Assembly (NCBI GenBank): GCA_025506515.1
Contig: CM046457.1
Location: 43,760,288 to 43,824,287, forward strand
DNA: 64,000 nucleotides
Reading direction: 5' to 3'
DNA from: Flaveria trinervia
Taxonomy: Eukaryota; Streptophyta; Magnoliopsida; Asterales; Asteraceae
Of the stretch, positions 43,705 to 56,150 are shown piece after piece; position 1 is the first letter of the stretch, and each line of letters begins with the position of its first letter. The translations under genes were made by a program, and so were the position numbers. Under the pieces are notes generated by a model. That model saw only the letters and a list, made by a program, of their open reading frames with translations, was not told the origin of the DNA and did not search any database.

Positions 43705-46700
43705 TTACTTCCCCATAATGAGTTTGTATGACTCACGAACATAGGCCTCAAGGAGAACAACTTGTTCCTCCTGAGAGAGTTCTTCTGCTCCTCCTTCGAA
43801 GAAGAACTCTGGACCATAGTACTCTGATAAGTACTTCATGGTCCCGCCATTTTTCAGCTCCACCGTAGTTACCTCCCTATATACAAATTCATCAGGATGG
43901 TTGCCTTCAAGGAGTAACTGGAGCTCATTCTTTTGGATGTCTTCAAGCTTTTTATATAACAACCCCTTCTTAATCATCTTGTTTTCTAGTAAGGCTTGAG
44001 GGGTCTTCTTTGCTTGGTGAGCTTTCTTGAATTCATCAATGATTTCCCAAGGTGAGACTACAACGGCCAACATGATGGTAGACTCTATTGTTTTTCGTAC
44101 CTGGCCGTTGTATCTGTGTGGGATAGTTCTTTTATGGATTCTAGAACTCACCCTGGGGTCTGGCCATACTCTCACTCTCTCCTTCTGATACTGAAAGGTG
44201 TGCCTGAGAGTGTACAGCCTTTGAACATGCCCTTTCATGGCTTGAATAGATGATGACTGAGGAAATTCCTTGTCAACCATCTTCAACAGTTGCTCATCGT
44301 GTTGTTTCTGCTGTTCTTCTTCTTCTATCTTGACTCTGACCATTTCCCTTTGAGAGCAGTGTGATCATGGGTTGACTTCGGGTTTTGGTAGCTTCAGAAC
44401 AGCAGAGAGTGGCAGACTATCATCTTCATCCTCTTCTTCTTCTTCTTCTTCTTCCATCCTCAGCACCCTTCTCCTCCTTCTGGGTACATCACTGGATGAT
44501 GGTTGGGTTGGTGAAGGAATTGGTTTTGAAGAATGAGGATGTTTGGATTTTGGCTTAGAGGTTGGTGGGAGATTTGAGGGATAAGATCTGTTTGAGTGGG
44601 TGGAAGGGAAGGTTGATCTAGCATCCTTGTAGTTAGTTTCGCCTTTGTGAGTTTTGCCATCTCTAACCTTTTACCAGCCCCAGCCTCATCAAGGGCTTCC
44701 ACAATAATCCCTTTGTTGAATTGCTCAGACAGACAGATTCTGGTGGCTATAGCCAGAATGCTGTCCCTGGTCCATGCGCGGATCTCCATTAATGATCTTC
44801 CCAAGTATTTTGCAATAAAGCGGATCATTATTTCCAATCTCTCTTTCTCAAGAGCATCATACCCTGCCCATCGGTTTGTATCTCTTGTACTTCTAACCTT
44901 CTGATCTCACTATCCAGTGTGGCTGTGTCAAACCCCTGCCTGAAGAGTTGTTCAATTATTTTATCCATGGATCGGCTGTGTGTGGTGTCAGCTTCTTTGA
45001 CCAGCTCCTCCAAGGATTGTCTTCAGCAGTGTGATCATCAGCACTTCTCTTTCGCTTGTAAGTGAGCAGAGGTTGCTTTTCTTTTTCTCCTCTTGGGCTT
45101 GCATCACTTCCTTTTCCTCGATCTTTTCCTCTTCTTTCTTTCACTGCAGTACTCTCCCCCTTTTTGTTGCATTGGAGGAAGGGGTTTGTACCGCAGAAAG
45201 AGTCTTTTGGACAGCAGCATCAACCAAGGGCTGTAATGTTAAGGAAAGCCTCTCATCAAGGGCTTTGATCACTATATCAGTGATTATGGGTGTGATGAGA
45301 GGGAGGGAATTTTGGAGTACAGCACCTATTTGCTCAGGAGGGTTCTGTTCCTGAGAAGTAGGGCCTGAAGCAGAGGCAGGTGGTTGATTTTGGGGTGGCT
45401 TGGTGTTTGGGAAACCTTCAAGGGAAGGTGCCATCTGTGGGTGTATTATGGTGGCAGATGGACTTGCTCCTGAGACATCTTGGCCAGCAGCTCTTTGAGT
45501 CTGCTAACCTCATCCTCTAGAATGGTGTTTGAGCAACTACATCATAGAAGAAGCTCAGGTCATCATCAGCCGAAGCTGAATCAGCTGACCTCCTGCTTAG
45601 AGCAGGATTTACATGCACTGGGTGTAGACCAGTTGGTGCATGTGCCCCTTGTGCTTGGTACTGGGGACTTCCAGCCTCAGGACAATGTCCATCATCAGCT
45701 GTTGCCTCTAGGGAGGTCTTAGCAATGTTACCAGCCTCACTCTGGTCATGTGCTGAGTCAGAGGAGGTGGCAGCCTCACTAGATATTCTAAGCTCCTTGT
45801 CTACACCAGGAGATAGAATGGGAAACCCCTGTGCTGTGGGTTCTCAGGTGCACTGTGTTCCTCCCCCTTAATTGTAGAGGTATTCCCAGTAGTAAGTGGT
45901 TTCTGGGGAGGGGTGAGGAGTGCAATTGAGTCAGCACTTGTGCAACTATTAAAGTTGGGCTGTGAGGGGCGGTTGTTTGGGGAGGGGATAGAAGCAGTGT
46001 GCACCTGGGGAGGATGGTGCTCTTCAATGGCAATCTCCTCAAGTGAGTAAGATCCCAGATAAGTAGGTGCCCCTTGGGGAGTTGCTGCAGGCTCCTGTTG
46101 AGAGGAAGCCTGAGCGGCTGTGGCTGGAGGAGTCATTGTATCCACTAGGGGGTTTAGACTAGTGGATATATCCTGCGTTTGTGTTGCAGGGGCATCCTCA
46201 GGGGACTCAATTCCCTGAGTAGCCATTTTGGGTTTCTTTTTGGTGGGTTTGTAGGGACTTTGGATTTGGAGGTGGTGGCTGTGGGTTCCAGCTGCGTGGG
46301 TTTTCGCAGCTTGGCAGCCATTTTAGTGTCCGGTCAGAGTTGTGCCGGGAGTATACTTCCGGCAGAACAGCCGTAGCAGGGACTCCCAAGCCAACAAGTC
46401 CCTCAGCATTAAGCTGGTCTGTAATAATGGCCATTATGAACCGTGGATAGAGTATCCAACGGTTGGCAGTTAGTTTTTGAGCCATATCTTTGAGCTCTGA
46501 AAATATTAATTCTGAAAAGTTTAGTGGTTGTTGCTCAAGGATAGAATACATTACCTGCTGCCATTTGGTGGACATTTGATCCCAAGACGACGTCTTAGGG
46601 GCCAAACATACATTTACCATGTGAAAAATCAGGCGCTCAGCGTCATTAAAGTGTTTCTTCATGATGGTGGTGGCACTGAGATCGCCTTGATATCCATGCT

Positions 46701-46800
46701 GAGCAAAGGATAGATCTATGGTGCCCTTCGGATATCCAGCAGGAGAAGTAGCATCATTCAGTTGTTTGGCCCATCTAAAAGCCCTCAGGGTGAGTATTTT
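43705..46800 (-). pseudogene. ORF3 (envelope-like) of element D
   Basis: Parallels ORF3 of C closely: GYPKGTIDLSFAQHGYQGDL, HFNDAERLIFHMVNVCLAPK, LNFSELIFSELKDMAQKL, RWILYPRFIMAIITDQL in the N-terminal domain (about 46770-46260); a Pro/Ser/Thr-rich middle (46226-45434) with SLEEIAIEEHHPPQVHTASI; MDKIIEQLFRQGFDTATLDS (44960-44900); GRSLMEIRAWTRDSILAIAT; and a 212-codon C-terminal domain (44343-43705) with RVWPDPRVSSRIHKRTIPHR and ending VRESYKLIMGK. At least six frame breaks. The first 100 or so residues are missing. Confidence 0.8.
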
Positions 46801-46819
46801 ACTCCTTTGAGCAACCACA

Positions 46820-49800
46820 TAGGGACACCCCACCAGAGGCTCAATGCCTGTAGACATTGATCAAGGTCCTGAGTCAGTAGGTTTACCTCTTTATCTTTCA
46901 CTGACCTTCTTTTCAAAACTGATGAAGAGATTACGTCTCTTCATGTCAATGAAATGATCTACAACACTCTCTCCAAGATCAACAGAGCCTAGAGAGACCT
47001 CTTATCTCTAGCCCCCATCAGCAAACCTTTACTGAGGTGAGTCCCACTGATGTGGAGGGGATTCATGTAGGTTCAGCTACCACTACAAAAGATGCCTCAA
47101 TGGACCTTCTGGATAGTGGTAATATTTCTGAGATTGAATCTGCAGCAACCATGCCTTTTGATGACTCTGAAAGAGACATCATAAAGCAATGGAAACCAAG
47201 GTGCCAGAAACCACATCTGTTGGTGAGGTTGAACATACTAGGTATCTTACCTTATCTCCCTGTGATTTTTCAAAAGAAGACGATGGAAGACTGCAACTCA
47301 CCATACAAGACCTGCTTTCTAAAGTCTCAAACCTTGAATCCAAGGTTAGGAATTTAGAGGACAGGTCCACCACTCAGCAACTTGAGATTGATAATCTCAA
47401 GGCTCACATACTGAGAAACAGATTGAGAGATCTGTTGGGCATGTACCTATTCAGGTCTCCTTGACCTCTTCCTTAGCTCATCTAGCTCTCAAGATGATGC
47501 TACCCAAAAGGGGGGAGAATGTTTCGAGACAAACACCTAAGGAACCACTAAGCCAAACTTCAACTTCCAAATTTTCGGCTCCCATTGCAACTACCTTTTC
47601 TGAGCCATCCTAAGTCGTACTGCAAATTGACCCAAGGATGCTCATAGATCTCTATAGACTCTTCTCCAAGTTTTTGTTGAGATCCTCTCTAGATCAGCCT
47701 AGCCCTGATGCAACTATGATGTACTTTGGAGCTGAAGAGCTTCAAAGGTTATGTGCACCTTCTACCACTGTGGAAGAAGTTGGTCAACCTAAGGTCCAAA
47801 TGGAACCTAAGATTTAATTTGAATGCGAAATGAGGACTGTTGGCCCAGCAACTAAAACAGTTGGGATAGAAACTACACTCCCTCAAACTTTTGAAGCCAA
47901 AGTCAAAGCCTCGGAAGAACAAGCTGAGCCTTCCAAAGCAGAAATGGAAGCTGCGAAAGGATTGTTCACACTGTTCGAGGATCTAATCATCACAGATGCA
48001 ATTCTAGAGCTGGCATCTGAGGTGAATAGTGAGTAATTTCTCAATCAACCTCTAGCTCAGACACCTTCACTACCTCTCTCACAATCTGAATCCTCTCTCC
48101 AAGAACCACCAAAGTCAGCACTTCAAAGGACGATAAAGGATAGAAGAAAATGACTGTGGAAGAGCTTCAGGAGGAGGAAAGGATTGAAAATCATAAAAGA
48201 AAAGGTAGACTTCCAACTGGGAAGCTGTTAGCTTCTAGTTCCAAAGCAGCTGCAGCCAACCAGGAGGCAATCAGCAATAAGAAGAGGGTAGAGATCATTG
48301 ATCAGCTCATCAAGCTTGGAGCTGCCAATGAAGACATACTCCTGTTACCATTAGAGGGGTTGTTAGAGCTAGAAAAGGCAACCAGGCTACAGAATGAACA
48401 AAAAAAGGAAGCAGCACGGTTGGCTTTAGAGGAAGAAAAAGAAAAAGAAAAGAGGGAAGCTGACATGCAGCTCCGGAGGGAAAGAACAGCTTTTCTAACC
48501 TCCCAAGGTTTCTCTCTTCAAGAACTATCTCCCCACAATGATGAAACGATCCTATGGCTTTTCAACAAAGAACAGGATCAACTAGAGAAGAGAGAAAGAA
48601 AACTGCAAGAGAGAAGTTAAAGGAGAAGAAGAAGGAGGAATAAGAAGCTCAGGTCACTGTAACCAAGAATATAGGTGAGAAAGCCTGGATGAAAGACTAT
48701 TTCCGGGCTCACAGCTTCTCTAGCAGGCAGTTGGGACCCATGTCTGAAAAGACACTCCAACAAATTGTCAGTAAAATCAAGGCTGACATTCGTTTGGGCA
48801 AAAAGAAAGAGATGTATAGAAGGGTACAGGGGATAATCTTCAAACCTACCATTCAACCCTAGCCTGAGCCAATTCCCTCACTATTCACCATCCAAAACTG
48901 AACACTACACACCTTAACCTACACCACTATCCATACGCACTTCTTCACCTCAACCACCCAAATTACCATCCTTCAACCCAAAACACTTCCAGAACCACTA
49001 CACCACAACCTACCTAACAACCTTCCAACCATCCCCTCAGCCTTCTAAACATCTCTCCCTAGAGGAATTCAAGGCAATCAAGACAAAGCTCTCAAACTAC
49101 ACAACCCTGAGTGACATCTCTTGTGAAGAAGACTCTATCAAACTGACTTATGTTGATGGATCTTCATGTTCCTTCACAAGATATCAATTTCTTGATTTGC
49201 CTAGAGGAACACTGGACCATGCTGTTAGACTTCTTGATCTCAACTCTAACTCCTTATGAAGAGAAGAAACTGAGAAGAATACTGGTGACTCTGCTGGACA
49301 CAAAGAAAGGAGATAAGATCCTTAGTCAGCCTCTTGTTCCTAGAAAGAAAATCATCCAGTGGAGGTTCGATGAAGCCTCTCACAACATTGTTATGGAGAG
49401 AGAGAATGGAGAAAGTAACAGGCTGAATGCCTCCTCTCTGCTACACTCTAGCATATTTGACATTGTGAGTTAGCAGAGAAACCATTCTCCAATCCCTTTA
49501 ACTCTAGAACTGCTGCTCATATTAGAAGTCATCTTAGCAGCCTTCATCTTGCTAAGCTTACCACAAAGGTAAGGATTGAAGAAGAGTTGAAACTAAGAGA
49601 GAATGAAGACAAGGAAAGGTCAACCATTAAAAATATTGCTTTTCTATAGATGGTGGAAGGCCCTGAATTGAAACTTATAGTTAGATGGGAGTATGACTAC
49701 AGCTCTCATCAGCTAACTCTTTTCAGAGGGACACAACAAAGGGTACATATCAGTTAGGGTGACAAACTGGAGTTCCTGTCAACTAATGATTTGTACAAGC

Positions 49801-49900
49801 TTCTTACCACTACTTCTAGGAAGAACAAAGAAACAGATAAATATCTACTTTTCCTTGGTGCTGAAAGCTTTGAGAAGCAGAAACAAGTGAGGTTCGGGTA
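46820..49900 (+). pseudogene. Degraded ORF3 of element E
   Basis: Plus-strand fragments without the N-terminal domain: a coiled-coil-like stretch at about 47290-47440 (LLSKVSNLESKVRNLEDRST), an acidic/Pro part, a Glu/Lys/Arg-rich helix (48150-48620; EKEKEKREADMQLRRERTA), a domain at 49150-49473 (LDFLISTLTPYEEKKLRRIL, IIQWRFDEASHNIVMEREN) and at about 49650-49890 a second KLIVRWEYDYSSHQL-type segment. It is the counterpart of the ORF3 C-terminal half and leads straight into E's polypurine tract. Function unknown. Confidence 0.68.
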
Positions 49901-49910
49901 GCATCAGCCT

Positions 49911-49918
49911 AGGGGGAG
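49911..49918 (+). promoter_or_regulatory. Polypurine tract of element E
   Basis: CAGCCTAGGGGGAGTT immediately before TGTTGGATC. Confidence 0.85.
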
Positions 49919-49920
49919 TT

Positions 49921-50777
49921 TGTTGGATCAAGAGGAAGGTTGGTGCAACAAAAACCAAATCACTTAGACAAATTTTGGTACAACTTACAAAAGACTTTTG
50001 AAGCTAAGTATGGAACTTCTAAAGGAATAGAGTTCTTTCGAAGAGAATGTAACAGTTTTACTTCCGAAGACAAACTCTATTTCTGAAGATAAAGTGCTCA
50101 CTTCCGAAGATCAAGTCTCAGAATAATAGAACAGAAGTGAACTTCTGAAGTATGAACAACATAAGAAGTCCAGCAAGCATGAGAAGAAGTAGCCTCTTTT
50201 GAAGTATAATTGGCTTCGGAAGTACTTCTTCCGAAGCCATTTAATCTTCGGAAGACACTGCTATGAACCGGTGGACATAAGTATGGTCTTTGACACTCTG
50301 CTGCAGACCTTTGATATTGTATGGTGTTTTCTTAAAAGGTCATGTAGTTGACCATACTTTATTCCACTGTTCAACTTTTTATGTTAGTACAAGTTACCAA
50401 CTTTAGTTGGTGACAAAAGATAAGTCATGGACATGTCATGAGTACCATATCTTAGATAAGACTTTATCTAAGATACCGTAAACTATTGCTTTATAGTATC
50501 TGCTTTAGTTAGAGGATTCCAGCTGGTATCAGAGTATATCCGACTGTAGGTAGTATTATATATAGTTTCTATTGTAACTCATAACATCATGCTTGTAAGA
50601 GTCTTGTAACACTTTGAGTTGAGAAGCAATATATGTAAGTACCTTGAAAATTATCTTGTGTTCTTTCTACTTATTATATTACTATCACTCTTAGAATAGA
50701 CTCTGTTTCATCTGATCTGAGTGTAACTTAAGTGATTTAATAGAAAACCAAGTGTTAGTGACAAAACCGATCCGACA
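49921..50777 (+). repeat. 3' LTR of element E (857 bp)
   Basis: Starts TGTTGGATC and ends GATCCGACA, a terminal inverted repeat with one mismatch, which sets both ends. U3 carries CTTCCGAAGA motifs (50061, 50101) and the hairpin CTTCGGAAG-TACTT-CTTCCGAAG (about 50214-50236). TATATATAG lies near 50557-50565. Confidence 0.82.
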
Positions 50778-50833
50778 CTCTCCTTAAATCTATCAATTTT
50801 AATTGAATATTTTGCTCTTTCTCAATTTTTACA
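50778..50833. other. Flanking DNA between E and C
   Basis: 56 bp of AT-rich sequence that continues on the far side of element C at 63115. Confidence 0.6.
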
Positions 50834-50838
50834 TATGT
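50834..50838. repeat. Target-site duplication of element C (left)
   Basis: TATGT; identical to 63110-63114. Confidence 0.8.
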
Positions 50839-51618
50839 TTTTGGACCAAAAGAACCAATGAGCCTGATCAGAGAAACCTCTAAGTCCCACAGGACATCAC
50901 AACAGCTGAAGAAGACCTGATCAGCTGTCTACAAAGTCTGAAGAATACACCTGCTGAAGTACGTCTGAAGTACTGAATACAAAGACTGAGACAACAGCTG
51001 AAGATCTAAAGTCTGAAGACTTCAACAAGTACTGAAGACAAAGACTGAAGATCACAGCTGAAGACAAAGTCTGATGTTTAAGTACTGAAGACATCAGCTG
51101 ATGTTAACAGCTGATGACAACAGCTGAAGAGGCTTCTTCAGTTGTTGTGATGGTTTTTCTTCTTCAGTAGTTTCTTTTCCTTTCAGTAGTTTGTTTACTT
51201 TTCTTTTAGTACTTGTAACAACTAAAAAGTTGTTCTTCAGTTGTTGTAGTTTCAGTAGTTTTTGTTTTTCAGTAGTTGTAAATAAGATGTTTAACACTTA
51301 GGACATTTGTAAGAAGATGTCAGTTGTTGCATCTTTAGTAGTTGTTAAACATCAGTAGTTATAAAACGGTTACATGTCACTTTCAGGTGACATCAGCCTA
51401 CGTCATTCTTTCCTTTATAAGGAAAGATGACTCACCTGTAATCGTGCCTTTGAGGCCGACAATCTTAATGCAATATTCCTTTTGTCGGATATTTCTCTCT
51501 CTATAACAAAATTCTTTTATCGTTTTATATCAATTGTTCTTGTTTGAATTTGTCTAATTCTGAGCTATTCCGCTGCTGAAACTGTTCAATCGATTAAACC
51601 AAGGCTGAGATTCTAACA
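50839..51618 (+). repeat. 5' LTR of element C (780 bp)
   Basis: Ends GATTCTAACA two bases before the primer site. U3 is dense in AACAGCTGAAG, AGTACTGAAG, CAGCTGATG and TTCAGTAGTT motifs (50880-51370). TATA box in the palindrome CCTTTATAAGG (51413-51423). Confidence 0.93.
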
Positions 51619-51620
51619 AA

Positions 51621-51632
51621 TGGTATCAGAGC
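51621..51632 (+). promoter_or_regulatory. Primer binding site of element C (tRNA-iMet)
   Basis: TGGTATCAGAGC after AA, directly following the LTR. The 197 bp from here to gag is leader. Confidence 0.93.
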
Positions 51633-51829
51633 AGGTTAATCATTGATCGATCTAACAATTGATCATTGAAACTGTTCAATCGCTCTAAGTTTAATCGAAT
51701 TAGCAAAATTCGCAAGGATCTGTTATAGAGATTGAGAGTGTATCGCTTCTGGCCGTTTTATTTGAGGTTCTGTGTGGTTTTTGAGCTAAATTTATTGTGA
51801 TTTTACTTGAATCTGTCTGATTTTCCACA

Positions 51830-54690
51830 ATGACTACTTCTTCGAATGATCCTTTCAATACTGGATCCTCTACCAAGCCTTCGATCTTGGTGAGGAATGA
51901 GTTATAACATTTGGCAGAGAAGATTGCTCCATCACCTGTCTGTCAATAGCTCAGGTTGTTGGACATCTGTGGTACATGACCACATAAGCCAATGGTGAAT
52001 GATCCGGAAACAAACCAGTTGGTTCCAAAGAAGAAGGAGCAATACTCCGATGAGGACAAGAAGTTGTTTGAAATCGATGCAAAAGCCCATGGAATTTTGG
52101 CTATGGCTATTCCTAATGAGATTTACTCTGGGCTTCTGCATTGTGAGTCTGCTCATGACCTCTGAATGCCATCAAAGAACAATTTGGTGGTACTGATGAG
52201 GTTTTTTAGCAAACAACAGGGAAATCCTCGCCCAACAATATGAGACTTTCTCTCATAGAAAGGGTGAGACTCTGACTCAACAATTTGAGCGTTTTCATGT
52301 TTAATCTCTGAATTGAAAATGGTTAAACATGAATATACCAGGAGTCAGATGAACCATAGATTCTTAAGATCACTGCCTGAGAGATGGAACACATATACCA
52401 TTGTTCTACGCTCAATGCTGATGTTGATCGCCTATCTCTCACCCAACTTCATGGGAAACTGCTTACATTCGAGAGAGAGATAGAGCAGAAAAGGAAATTG
52501 GTTTCATCTGGCAAGCTCACTGAGGATTTTGTCCAAGGGAACACCACCCTGATTGGACATCAAGAGTCAGAATATGCGTCATCTGAAAGCCAGTATGATG
52601 AGCATATTGATTTCTCTACACACTTCTGAGCCTGCCTTTGTGAGTGTTGATAGTTATTCTGCTGGTAGTAATAGTGACAATCTATGTTTCATCATGGATG
52701 ATCTCAAGGGATTGCTGATGATGACTTAGAAGAGATGGATATTTTGAGCCAAATGGCCTTGATAAATATCAGATCTCAGAAGTTCTACAAAAGAACTGGA
52801 AGGAAATTCCCAGGACTCTCTGGCAAAACCAAAGTTGGTTTTGACAAGAGTAAGTTGAAGTGCCATAAATGCCACAGGCTTGGCACTTTGCAAGAGAATG
52901 TAGATCATCTGGTTCTAACTCTCCTGCACCTTTGTGACTTTCCCTGGCATAGTCAACAAAACAGAGGGCAACACCTGTCAATTCTGGTTATCCATCAACC
53001 ACATCTCCTGCATATTTTGTTCCACAGGGGCCAATGCCATATCCATACCCCTGCTATTACATGCCACAACCGGCCAGGTTCAAGCACCCACTGCTCAGCA
53101 ACCACATGCACTCCCTGAGCCTCAACCATCCCAATCTCATCAACCTAATCAACTTCAACACACACTTCTTCACACCAGGTTTGTTGACTGGAGCAGTTTA
53201 CCAGATGATGTGTCTGGTAATGAACAACTGTTCTCAGTGCTGTCAACATGGCGGTGAGCATCCTTTTGGAAATCTAGCTCTCATGGCTTTGGAATCCTCT
53301 GATGGATCATCCTCAAGTACCTCTTCAACACAGGTATCACAGTATCCTCTGAGGCTAAGGCCAAATTATGTTCTGAAACTTGCATAGCAGCATTTGCCTC
53401 TATTAGAGAGCAAATGTGGCTTTAATCAATAAAAAGTAGAGCTAGAACAAACAATTTCCAAAAATAAAGCTGAGTTTGAGTCTGTGCTAAAAGAGAAAAC
53501 TGATGAGATTTACAAATAAAATGCCAAATTTCTGATGATAAGGCTAGGGAGGATGTACTCTTAGAGAAGTACAAAGACCTCAAAGATACTCTTGCTGTCA
53601 CCCAGTAGAGTGTGATCGATGGGTACAATCTTGCAAGGCTTTGAAATGCTTCTTAGTAAGCAAACAGCTTCCAATGTGAAGTTTGGAATTGGTTATAATC
53701 ACACTGCTCCTCCTACAGTTTTTGCTTCAAGAGCAGGAGCAGAATCTGATGGAGAAAGTAATGACCAATCCACCTCATCATGTGATTCACTACTTGATAA
53801 AGCACCATCAGTAGTTGAAGTCAGTAGTAATCCCTCTGTGAACCTATCAGCTGATATTGATGGTTCAACTGCTGACACTCACATGATCAATGAGTTGATC
53901 AACCCAAGTGTTATCCCTAGAAGTACTGAGGGTACTGGAGAGCAGGGGATAACATCTGGAGTTCAAATCCTAATGACTGACAGCACTGAAGAGAAAAACT
54001 GTCAGTAGGAAGGATTTGAAGCCTACTAAGGAAGTTGACAAGAAGGCAAAAAGTGCTTCTAAACTGCTGAAGAGCAAGTCTTCAGTAGTTTCATCTCTTT
54101 AGTTGATGATCAACAGAAGATGAAGAAGAAACCATGTGAAATATGTGGTCTATTCAATCATCTCACAGATGATTGTTGGTACAAAAAGGGATCCAAACTC
54201 AAACAAAAAGAGAAAATTAAAGAAAACTTGGCTAAAATGAAAACTGAGTTTGAGTCCAAGTTGTACCAGCAGCATCAAATCCTGTTACTCCTTTGACCAA
54301 AAAGAAATCTAAAAAGGAAGGAGTGCAACAGGCAATAGCTGAGGTTGCTCAAAAGAAGATGGTGCAACACAAGAACTCATCATCAAACCCAATACCAATG
54401 TGTCTGAAGAGCTGAAAGCTCTCTCCTAGAATCAGACACAGCCGGTAATGATGGTTCAACATCTGTTGGGAAGAGTTAACCAACTTGATGGCCCTGTGTT
54501 GAAACCCCAGAAAAGGAGATCCAAGCCGAAGGATTCCTCTTCTAACCATCTCCTTCACCTCAAGCTATTGTGTCCAATAAACCTATAGTTTACCATCTGT
54601 TGATGAGACCAGGCCCAAAACCAAAAAGGTTTGGGTCTCTAAAACTAACTGATTGTTTATTATGCAGGTTTCTTCAACATGCCAAAGTAG
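51830..54690 (+). pseudogene. gag: gag of element C
   Basis: Start at 51830 (MTTSSNDPFNTGSS), equal to A. Colinear with A gag but broken about ten times: for example an extra T gives a stop after LVRNEL at 51904. DRLSLTQLHGKLLTFEREIE, SGKLTEDFVQGNTTL and the poorly preserved first knuckle KCHKCHRLG (52858, one base lost where A has GHFAREC) follow, then a Pro/Gln-rich part and a linker with SADIDGSTADTHMINELINP. The second knuckle at 54135-54176 is intact. Confidence 0.85.
54135..54176 (+). other. Second CCHC zinc knuckle of element C
   Basis: C-EI-C-GLFN-H-LTDD-C, one conservative change from A, followed by WYKKG. It lies about 0.55 kb before the protease. Confidence 0.85.
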
Positions 54691-54950
54691 CATCTGGTAT
54701 GTAGACAGTGGGGGATCTATGCATATGACTGGGAACAACTCACTTCTTAATGACTACTCCAGGAAGGAAGGGATTTGTTTCTTTTGGCAATGATGCAAGA
54801 GGTTACATCATCGGGAAGGGCTTTGTTTCCAATGGGGAAATAAAGTTTGATGATGTCAACCATGTGGAAAATCTCAAGTATAATCTTTTGAGTGTCAGTC
54901 AATTGTGTGACAAAGGCCATGTTGCCTTTTCACAAGCCAGAACTGCAGGA
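54690..54950 (+). pseudogene. pol: Aspartic protease of element C
   Basis: WYVDSGGSMHMTGNNSLL with catalytic Asp at 54704-54706, then a one-base shift and GFVSFGNDARGYIIGKGFVS, continuing into the integrase frame. Confidence 0.88.
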
Positions 54951-56150
54951 TTCTCATCCAAAGTTCTGAGTTTGATTGACAAGGTATTGGATGCTCACAC
55001 TCTCCTGAAGGCCAACAGGACAGGAAGAGTGTATGCCTTAGATCTTTCCAAGAAAATTGATCTCAAAGGCCATCCTTGCCTATTTTCCAAGGCCTCTCCT
55101 CAAGAATCTAATCTATGGCATAGAAGGCTGGGACATGTTAATTTCAAGAACATGAATCAGCTGATACACCATAGTTTAGTAAGGGGAATGCCTATGAAGG
55201 AGTTCAAGTGTGAAAACAACTGCACTGCTTGTTTGAAAGGAAAACAGCACAAGGTTTCATTTCCACCTATTGAAGAACCAAAGTCCACTGCCTGCTTACA
55301 ACTTCTTCACATGGATCTCTTTGGTCCTATGAGAGTGATGAGCATGGCACAGAAAAAATACTGTCTGGTAACTGTGGATGATTACTCAGATTTGTATGGA
55401 CTTTCTTTCTACATTCAAAGGATGAAGCTGCACAGAAGATCATAAACTTTGTGTTGTATGCTGAGAAGCAGTATTCCCTCTCAGTCAAGTGTATTAGAAG
55501 TGATAATGGAACAGAATTCAGGAACAATACACTTGATGAATTCTACCTTTCAAGGGAATAAAGAGACAGTTTAGTATTCCAAGAACTCCTGAACAGAATG
55601 GAGTTGTAGAGAGAAAGAACAGGACCCTCATTGAAGCTGCAAGGTCTATGTTGGCTGATTCTGGACTGCCATTGACCTTTGGGCTGAAGCTGTCAACACA
55701 GCATGCTATGTGCAGAATAGAGTGCTAATAAATCAGAGGTTGATGAAGACTCCATATGAAGTTCTACATCATTTGGCCCCTCTCATTTCATTTTTTAGAG
55801 CATTTGGGTGTCCCTGTTTCATTCTCAACACAAAGGATCAGCTCCAGAAATTTGATCCTAAGGTGGATGCAGGGTATTTTGTTGGTTATTCATCAACTTG
55901 CAAGGCATACAGAGTCTTCAACTGCAGAACAAAGATGTTGAAGAGACTTTACATGTCAAGTTCAATGAATCTCCAAAGGACAAGATTCCACAAAGCCCTG
56001 TGGAGCTCTTTGATTTGGACATACTGCAATATGTTCCTTATCAATCTCCTGCTGTTGCTCCTATCAACAGTTCACCACCTGGTGTTACTACTGAAGATGA
56101 TGATGATAGTAGTAATCACCTCTTCAGGTTTAGTGATCAACTGCCTGAGT
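54950..56150 (+). pseudogene. pol: GAG-pre-integrase and integrase of element C
   Basis: The frame 54750-55445 gives NLWHRRLGHVNFKNMNQ (HH), NCTACLKGKQHK (CC), HMDLFGPMRVMS and VTVDDYS (first Asp), then loses one base where A reads DDYSRF. Downstream pieces: CIRSDNGTEF (about 55494), TPEQNGVVERKN (about 55587), then 55710-56174 with CFILNTKDQLQKFDPK and FVGYSSTCKAYRVFN. All three catalytic residues survive but not in one frame. Confidence 0.88.

Larger units (their letters stand above)
42594..46800 (-). mobile_element. Element D: 3' fragment of an A/C-type copia element
   Basis: On the minus strand: truncated ORF3 (from about 46800), polypurine tract (43500-43488) and 3' LTR (43487-42594). 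No gag, pol or 5' LTR. The LTR is almost identical to that of A and the ORF3 is very close to C's. The right border lies at about 46,770-46,860, beyond which E's ORF3 appears on the plus strand. No target-site duplication found. Confidence 0.82.
36551..50777 (+). mobile_element. Element E: copia (SIRE-type), 5'-truncated and interrupted by D
   Basis: Plus-strand gag (from mid-capsid), two zinc knuckles, PR, IN, RT and RNase H (to 42446), a short spacer, the D fragment, then degraded ORF3 (about 46820-49900), polypurine tract and 3' LTR (49921-50777). The 5' LTR, primer site and gag N-terminus are missing at the (AT)n tract. Signature motif TTCCGAAG/CTTCGGAA occurs in the LTR, in the spacer after pol and in the gag linker. 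Catalytic residues of PR and RT are mutated, so this copy is inactive. Confidence 0.85.

Noticed and set aside
45031..45354. Plus-strand frames opposite the D ORF3
   Set aside because: They are antisense shadows of an acidic, Ser/Pro-rich coding region.
51621..51632. tRNA-Met-like sequence
   Set aside because: Only the 12 bases complementary to the tRNA 3' end are present, directly after an LTR: a primer binding site, not a tRNA gene. The same applies at 7141-7152 and 20581-20593.
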